Below are positions 58,909 through 64,000 of a stretch of DNA of 64,000 nucleotides, piece after piece. The stretch's first letter is position 1; every line of letters starts with the position of its first letter. Below the pieces are notes generated by a model, which saw only the letters and a list, made by a program, of their open reading frames with translations, was not told the origin of the DNA and made no database searches. Source of the stretch: Liminaster sp017519885 (GTDB lineage Bacteria; Bacteroidota; Bacteroidia; Bacteroidales; UBA3663); the NCBI GenBank assembly GCA_017519885.1, contig JAFWRO010000015.1, forward strand, positions 1-64,000. The letters are read 5' to 3'. The position numbers and the translations under genes are program-made.

Positions 58909-60468
58909 ATGTATCGAATCTATTTGCTGCTTCTCTCTGTGCTGTTGCTGTTCGCTTCTTGCAGCGAGCATCCCCAATTCGTGCGCAATGATATTCAGGT
59001 TTGCCAGACGGAGGGCTTCACGGGTTATTTTGTTCCTGATGGAATTGGTAGTCATGGCTTGCTTTATGTCGATAGGGGCAAACTCTATGCCGAAGAACAT
59101 CGTGTTGAAATATCCAAGAGGTTTGGTAAAACTTATGTGAAAGGGGAGGAGCTGGAGAGTACGCGTTGCACCTTGACCCGCTACACCAACCCGGCATCGC
59201 ATACTATCACCGAGGGCGTGGATTATTTGCACCCGCATTTCAAGATATCCACGACCCGTGAGGTGGAGTATGGCAGGGCAAATGGTTTTTGGACTTCCTA
59301 TCCTTACGACAATTCGGGCAACTATGGCAGGATAGTAATGGATAAGCTGGAGGATCTTCTGCGGAATGAGCAGGAGGAGCAGTCGCTTCGTCTCGATGTC
59401 TATGCGCCAGATGACGAGGGAAATCACTTGCGTCCCTTGCTCGTCATGATTCACGAAGGAGCCTTCTTCTCGGGCGACAAAGCGGACGATGCATCGAGCC
59501 GATGGTGTGAGCAATTTGCTTCGTGCGGCTATGTCGCTGTTTCGGTCAATTATCGTTTAGGCTTCAATCTTTTCTCCTTCTCTGTTTCGGAAGCTGCCTA
59601 CAGTGCTCTGCAGGATGTAAATGCAGCCATCCGTTACCTGCTGGCACATCGCGTGACTTATCGTATCGACCCTGACAAGATTTTCCTGGCAGGCTGCAGT
59701 GCTGGTGCCATCGTAGCTTTGAACACGGCATTCCTGAACGATTCGATTATTCCCGAGTCGATGCAGGAGGTGGCAGCCAAACTTGGGCCGCTTTCATCCA
59801 TTCCAGTTACTCCAGCCTATGATGAGCCTTTTACCATACGTGCCGTCGGTAACATGTGGGGTGCTGTGCTCGACCCAGAGATCTTGAAGTCATCGTCTGC
59901 ATCCATCATTTCATTTCATGGCAAATACGATCCAGTAGTTCCTTATGGCGAAGGCATTCCCTTTGAGCCATTTGTGAAGGAAATGCTTAGGGAAATGCCT
60001 GGTGGCAGTTGGGCAGGTAGCTATTTGGCCAAAAAAGTCATGCCCGTGGTCTATGGTTCGTCGTGTGTCGATGCTGAGGCCCGAAAGATTGGCATGCGGT
60101 CGAAACTGCATGCCTACGACATCCACAAGCATACGTTGGTGCGCGACGACGACACGGGCATGCTAAACGAACTGCACGAGGACTTCTTCAAGAAGATGAA
60201 TACGTTCTTCGTCGATGAGATGATTGGTCAGCCTGTTGCCTTGCAGCACAGTTTCTCTGATTCTCAGTTGTTCTTGATCGAGCAACCCGACAATGTGAAG
60301 GATTGCAGTTGGTCGATACAGGATGGCTTCATCACCGAATCGCTCAGTCCCACCCAGGTACGTGTACTACTCAAGGGAGAATCACACAACCCCGTGCTCA
60401 CCGTCAAGGGTGTCTATTCTTCGGACATCACTTTCGAGAAATCGTGGAATCTGAAGGAAGGAATTTGA
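58909..60468 (+). CDS. Lipoprotein alpha/beta-hydrolase (carboxylesterase-like)
   Basis: The 519-residue lipoprotein (LLLFASCSEH lipobox) has an N-terminal region of unknown fold (about 20-150) and an alpha/beta-hydrolase core (about 155-440). The oxyanion-hole segment is MIHEGAFFSGD, the nucleophile elbow FLAGCSAGA, the probable acid Asp is in HGKYDPVVPYG, and the His in DIHKHTL. A beta-rich C-terminal tail of about 80 residues follows. It resembles carboxylesterase/lipase-fold enzymes of surface or periplasmic type; the substrate is unknown. The start at 58909 gives the signal peptide; 20 upstream codons overlap the promoter. It stands alone and ends at a bidirectional terminator. Confidence 0.8.
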   Translation: MYRIYLLLLSVLLLFASCSEHPQFVRNDIQVCQTEGFTGYFVPDGIGSHGLLYVDRGKLYAEEHRVEISKRFGKTYVKGEELESTRCTLTRYTNPASHTITEGVDYLHPHFKISTTREVEYGRANGFWTSYPYDNSGNYGRIVMDKLEDLLRNEQEEQSLRLDVYAPDDEGNHLRPLLVMIHEGAFFSGDKADDASSRWCEQFASCGYVAVSVNYRLGFNLFSFSVSEAAYSALQDVNAAIRYLLAHRVTYRIDPDKIFLAGCSAGAIVALNTAFLNDSIIPESMQEVAAKLGPLSSIPVTPAYDEPFTIRAVGNMWGAVLDPEILKSSSASIISFHGKYDPVVPYGEGIPFEPFVKEMLREMPGGSWAGSYLAKKVMPVVYGSSCVDAEARKIGMRSKLHAYDIHKHTLVRDDDTGMLNELHEDFFKKMNTFFVDEMIGQPVALQHSFSDSQLFLIEQPDNVKDCSWSIQDGFITESLSPTQVRVLLKGESHNPVLTVKGVYSSDITFEKSWNLKEGI

Positions 60469-60495
60469 GATGTTAAGAGGGGTTTGCAAAAAGAT

Positions 60496-60529
60496 GTCAC
60501 CCGGCTTTCCATTTGGAAGGCCGGGTGAC
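60496..60529. terminator. Bidirectional terminator between convergent genes
   Basis: A 15-bp stem (GTCACCCGGC with TTTCC, and its complement) with one G-T pair and a 4-nt loop, TATTTGTTT on one side and AT-rich sequence on the other. It serves the hydrolase gene and the convergent antiporter gene. Confidence 0.75.
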
Positions 60530-60562
60530 TATTTGTTTACTTATCTTGAAACCTCGTACTTA

Positions 60563-61846
60563 TCAGATGCAGATGAGCTGCACGATGATGTAGATGGGGA
60601 GGCAGATGATGAGCGAGAACTTGAACATGTAGCCGAAGAACGACGGCATCTTGATGCCGCTCTGCTCGGCAATCGACTTCACCATGAAGTTCGGGCCGTT
60701 GCCGATGTAGGTGAGAGCGCCAAAGAAGACGGCACCTACTGAGATAGCCTTAAGGAATGGCTCGGCTGCAAGACCAGCGATAGGACCTTCGGGAGCCATC
60801 GAGTTGAAGACGAGGGCTGTCGGTGCATTGTCGAGGAAGGCCGATAGGGAACCGGTGCAGTAGAGATACTGCCAGGGCTGTGCGAGCACATGCTGGATGG
60901 TATCCTTCATGTCGTGGAGGAACATCAGGGCAGGGGTCATGGTGGCGAAGATGCCGACGAAGACGCAAGCTACCTCCATAATCGGTACCCACGAGTAGTG
61001 GTTGGCGGTACGAGTCGATTTCTTGGTGGTCACCATCGAGAGGATGATGATAAGGATGAATACCCATTCGCGCAGGAGCTTGATATAGAATGGGGCATGC
61101 TCATTGGCCATAGCGGGGATGTACTTGGCGTTGATGAACATGGTAGAGCAAACAACGCAGAGCAGCCAAAAGATGTTGATCTTACCGCCCACGGCAATCT
61201 TGTGAACGTTGGTGTTGTCGGCTTCAATATTCTCCGGTGGTTCCTTCTTGTAGTAGTGCGAATCTACAATGTAGTAGGTGATGAGCAGCAACACACCGCA
61301 GAGCGCCCATTCGGGAATAAGGTTGAGGAACCATGTGAATTCGGTACCCTTCAGGAAGAGCAGGAAGAGCGGCGGGTCACCAAGTGGGGTAAGCAGGCCG
61401 CCGCAGTTGGCTACCACAGCGATGAAGAACAGGATGGTGTGCGCCTTGTACTTGCGTTCCGAAATGGTCTGGATGAGCAGACGGATCAGGAGCATGGCGG
61501 CACCCGTGGTGCCCATAAATGATGCCAGCACAAAGCCGATGGCTAAAATGATGGTGTTTGTGGCAGGGGTGGCGATGAGGTCACCCTTGATGCAGATGCC
61601 ACCGGTGGTGACAAAGAGGGCCATAAGCAGGAGGATGAACGGCACGTAGTCGTAGACCATCTGATGCTCAAGCTCGTGGCTCATGCCATTGGCGATGAGC
61701 CAAATGGCAACAGGTACGCCTAAGATCAGCGAGACGTACAGCTTGTGGAGGTTGTGCTCCCACCACTCCTCCAGCTTGGTGAGCGGAAGGATGGCAATAC
61801 AGAGCAGCATTACCACAAACGGGATAAGCATGTAGCCGGGAATCAT
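60563..61846 (-). CDS. Sodium/proton antiporter or anion transporter of the NhaD/CitMHS type
   Basis: The 427-residue integral membrane protein has about 11-12 spans. Segments such as LFFIAVVANCGGLLTPLGDPPLFLLFLKG and AFLDNAPTALVFNSMAP carry the paired hairpin motifs (NxGGxLTPxGDPP and DNAPTA) of the ion-transporter superfamily that includes NhaD Na+/H+ antiporters and the citrate-transporter-like group. In Bacteroidetes this subgroup is usually annotated as a sodium:proton antiporter. It lies 35 bp downstream of lepA and probably shares its transcript. Confidence 0.8.
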   Translation of the reverse strand: MIPGYMLIPFVVMLLCIAILPLTKLEEWWEHNLHKLYVSLILGVPVAIWLIANGMSHELEHQMVYDYVPFILLLMALFVTTGGICIKGDLIATPATNTIILAIGFVLASFMGTTGAAMLLIRLLIQTISERKYKAHTILFFIAVVANCGGLLTPLGDPPLFLLFLKGTEFTWFLNLIPEWALCGVLLLITYYIVDSHYYKKEPPENIEADNTNVHKIAVGGKINIFWLLCVVCSTMFINAKYIPAMANEHAPFYIKLLREWVFILIIILSMVTTKKSTRTANHYSWVPIMEVACVFVGIFATMTPALMFLHDMKDTIQHVLAQPWQYLYCTGSLSAFLDNAPTALVFNSMAPEGPIAGLAAEPFLKAISVGAVFFGALTYIGNGPNFMVKSIAEQSGIKMPSFFGYMFKFSLIICLPIYIIVQLICI

Positions 61847-61881
61847 AGTATAAAAATATTTTATGTGTAAAGTGATTTGTC

Positions 61882-63714
61882 TTAATCAAGCTTGAGAACG
61901 GCGAGGAAGGCGGTCTGTGGCACTTCTACGCGGCCAATTTGCTTCATGCGCTTCTTGCCGCGCTTCTGGGCTTCGAGCAGCTTGCGCTTGCGGCTCACGT
62001 CGCCACCGTAGCACTTGGCCGTTACATCCTTGCGCACCTGCTTGATGGTCTCGCGTGCAATGATCTTGGCACCGATGGCTGCCTGCACGGCCACGTCGAA
62101 CTGTTGGCGTGGGATGAGCTCCTTGAGCTTCTCGCACATGCGTCGTCCGAAAGGCACAGCGTTATCTACGTGGGTAAGTGTCGAAAGTGCATCGACTTGC
62201 TCACCGTTGAGCAGGATGTCGAGCTTGACGAGTTTCGATGGCCTGTAGTCGTGGATATAGTAGTCGAACGAAGCATAGCCCTTCGAGATGGACTTGAGCT
62301 TGTCGTAGAAGTCGATGACGATTTCGCCAAGGGGCAGGTCGAAATAGATTTCCACACGGTTGCCCGAGATGTACTTTTGCTCGACCAGCACGCCGCGCTT
62401 GTCGAGGCAGAGTTTCATAATGCCTCCGATGAAGTCGGTCTGTGTGATGATGGTGGCGCGGATATAGGGCTCCTCGATGTGCTCGATGAGCATCAGGTCG
62501 GGCATGCCCGAAGGATTGTGAATTTCGGTCTCTACGCCGTGCTTGTCGAAGACCTTGTAGGAAACGTTGGGTACGGTGGTGATGACGTCCATATCGAATT
62601 CACGACCCAGTCGCTCCTGGATGATTTCCATATGGAGCAGGCCCAGGAAGCCGCAGCGGAAGCCGAAGCCGAGCGCCAGTGACGATTCGGGCACAAACGA
62701 CAGCGAAGCATCGTTGAGTTGCAGTTTTTCGAGCGAGGAACGCAGGTCCTCGTAATCTTCGGGATCGATGGGATAGACACCGGCAAAGACCATTGGCTTG
62801 ACTTCCTCGAAACCTTCGATAGCCGAGTCACACGGACGCTTGACATGGGTGATGGTGTCGCCCACACGCACCTCGGTCGAAGTCTTGATGCCTGAGCAGA
62901 TGTAGCCTACATCGCCACAACCGACCTCAGCGCGTGGCTCCATGTCCATGCGCAGGATGCCCACTTCGTCGGCATCGTATTCGCGGTCGGTGCTCACAAA
63001 CTTCACCTTGTCGCCCTTGCGAATCGAACCATTGACAACCTTGAAGTAGCCGATGACGCCTTTGTAGCTGTTGTATACCGAGTCGAAGATGAGTGCTTGC
63101 AGTGGAGCATCGGGGTCGCCGGTGGGAGCGGGGATGCGCTCAACGATGGCCTCCAGGATTTCGGGAACACCCATTCCTGTTTTGCCAGAAGCGCGCAGTA
63201 TCTCGTCGCGGTCGCAGCCGAGGAGTTCCACAATTTCATCTTCCACGAGTTCGGGCATGGCGCTGTCGAGGTCACACTTGTTGATCACGGGGATGATCTC
63301 GAGGTTGTGGTCGATGGCCATATAGAGGTTCGAGATGGTCTGTGCCTGGATGCCCTGCGTTCCATCGACAATGAGCAGTGCGCCTTCGCAGGCGGCAATG
63401 GAACGGCTTACTTCGTAGCTGAAGTCAACGTGACCAGGAGTGTCGATGAGGTTGAGGATATATTTGCCGGCGGGTGCAGGCTTGCCGATGCGCAGCGGGT
63501 CATCTACGTTGCGTGGCTCATAGTTGTAGTCCATCTGGATGGCGTGGCTCTTGATAGTGATGCCACGTTCGCGCTCCAGATCCATATTGTCGAGAATCTG
63601 CGCCTGCATGTCACGCTCGGCCACAGTCTTCGTGCACTCCAACAGACGATCTGCCAGGGTGGATTTGCCGTGGTCAATGTGTGCGATGATACAGAAGTTG
63701 CGGATATTTTTCAT
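61882..63714 (-). CDS. lepA: Elongation factor 4 (LepA), ribosome back-translocase GTPase
   Basis: The 610-residue translational GTPase binds stalled ribosomes and helps in back-translocation or initiation-related steps. G1 AHIDHGKST, G2 RGITIKS, G3 DTPGH and G4 NKCD are all present. After the G domain come domain II, two EF-G-like domains and the LepA-specific C-terminal domain (DVTAKCYGGDVSRKRKLLEAQKRGKKRMK), which is diagnostic. Length is normal or slightly long. A -7 box (TATATTTG on the minus strand, 63738-63745) is upstream. Confidence 0.98.
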   Translation of the reverse strand: MKNIRNFCIIAHIDHGKSTLADRLLECTKTVAERDMQAQILDNMDLERERGITIKSHAIQMDYNYEPRNVDDPLRIGKPAPAGKYILNLIDTPGHVDFSYEVSRSIAACEGALLIVDGTQGIQAQTISNLYMAIDHNLEIIPVINKCDLDSAMPELVEDEIVELLGCDRDEILRASGKTGMGVPEILEAIVERIPAPTGDPDAPLQALIFDSVYNSYKGVIGYFKVVNGSIRKGDKVKFVSTDREYDADEVGILRMDMEPRAEVGCGDVGYICSGIKTSTEVRVGDTITHVKRPCDSAIEGFEEVKPMVFAGVYPIDPEDYEDLRSSLEKLQLNDASLSFVPESSLALGFGFRCGFLGLLHMEIIQERLGREFDMDVITTVPNVSYKVFDKHGVETEIHNPSGMPDLMLIEHIEEPYIRATIITQTDFIGGIMKLCLDKRGVLVEQKYISGNRVEIYFDLPLGEIVIDFYDKLKSISKGYASFDYYIHDYRPSKLVKLDILLNGEQVDALSTLTHVDNAVPFGRRMCEKLKELIPRQQFDVAVQAAIGAKIIARETIKQVRKDVTAKCYGGDVSRKRKLLEAQKRGKKRMKQIGRVEVPQTAFLAVLKLD

Positions 63715-63737
63715 TCAAAACATTACAATTACGGGCG

Positions 63738-63745
63738 CAAATATA
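63738..63745 (-). promoter_or_regulatory. -7 box of the lepA operon
   Basis: The minus strand reads TATATTTG, 23 bp before the lepA start codon. Confidence 0.5.
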
Positions 63746-63770
63746 ATCAAAAACTGCGAGATGTCCAAAT

Positions 63771-64000
63771 TTATTGGCAAATTATTGTGATAGATTGGTC
63801 CTTAAGCCCGTCAGATGACACCTTCAGCAACGAATTGCCAGGGGTTTCGGAGGCCTTGAGTATTGCCATGGCCTGTCCGCGGAACAGTCGAGGAGTGAGG
63901 CTTCCGAACGATTCCATGTCATCGGGCTGGGCGTTTCCACTTCCCACCAGTTGCTGGGCGGGCGAAGGTTGGAGGGTGATGCGTCTTCCCGTCTCGGGGA
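63771..64000 (-). CDS. 3' end of a GH2-type glycosidase (partial)
   Basis: A minus-strand frame enters from the right edge and stops with TAA at 63771-63773, giving 75 residues. It contains GSGNAQPDDMESFG, RLFRGQAMAILKA and LLKVSSDGLKDQSITI. This pattern (GNG/GNA..P.d..sF......f.G.a.aivka....G.i.v...s.GL) is the C-terminal domain of GH2 beta-galactosidase-type enzymes. The catalytic domains lie beyond the window. Confidence 0.65.
   Translation of the reverse strand, partial: PETGRRITLQPSPAQQLVGSGNAQPDDMESFGSLTPRLFRGQAMAILKASETPGNSLLKVSSDGLKDQSITIICQ

Overview
The window looks like chromosomal DNA of a Bacteroidales bacterium, most likely a Prevotella-like member of the Prevotellaceae. The evidence is a SusC/SusD polysaccharide locus with a hybrid two-component regulator, Bacteroidetes-type promoters (TTG-N19/20-TANNTTTG), many SPI/SPII-exported proteins, a fragment resembling a type IX secretion sorting domain, and LruC-type lipoproteins. 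I saw no tRNA, rRNA, transposase, CRISPR array or phage genes.

Region 1 (1-18736) is a carbohydrate locus. After the 3' end of a secreted protein, seven minus-strand genes read from 14477 down to 413: GH3, SusC, SusD, three tandem CE1-like esterases and a second GH3. They end at a strong terminator at 345-381. A hybrid two-component sensor/regulator (14669-18736) is divergent and probably controls them. Esterases plus GH3 enzymes suggest a feruloylated or acylated hemicellulose, but no endo-acting enzyme is in the window.

Region 2 (18741-57242) is the most unusual part. It holds an outer-membrane barrel protein, a membrane-anchored winged-helix regulator, a histidine kinase and a receiver-Fis response regulator. 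Divergent to these is a TolC-HlyD-FtsX-FtsX operon. Further on are an outer-membrane beta-barrel protein, three more FtsX-type permeases, a small secreted DUF3836-like protein and one ABC ATPase. Six promoters here share one rigid layout: two 17-bp dyads (TGT-N11-ACA) with centres exactly 23 bp apart, and a TANNTTTG -7 box exactly 58 bp after the second centre. One lies beside the receiver-Fis gene. I infer a single regulon in which an NtrC-like regulator without an AAA+ domain acts at ordinary housekeeping-sigma promoters. Interleaved are a Fic protein with possible autoregulatory repeats, an FtsX relic, a family of LruC/DUF4842 lipoproteins (three intact, one frameshifted, one possible scrap), and an ATPase of the DUF234 type.

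Region 3 (57243-64000) is more ordinary: a small membrane ORF, a D-lactate dehydrogenase-like gene, a lipoprotein alpha/beta hydrolase, an NhaD/CitMHS-like antiporter downstream of lepA, and the 3' end of a GH2-type glycosidase.

Intergenic DNA is rich in repeats: six copies of a 160-200 bp polypurine/polypyrimidine inverted element, a ten-unit 42-bp tandem array of palindromes, four hairpins with a largely conserved loop and covarying stems, and two related hairpins with GNRA-like loops.
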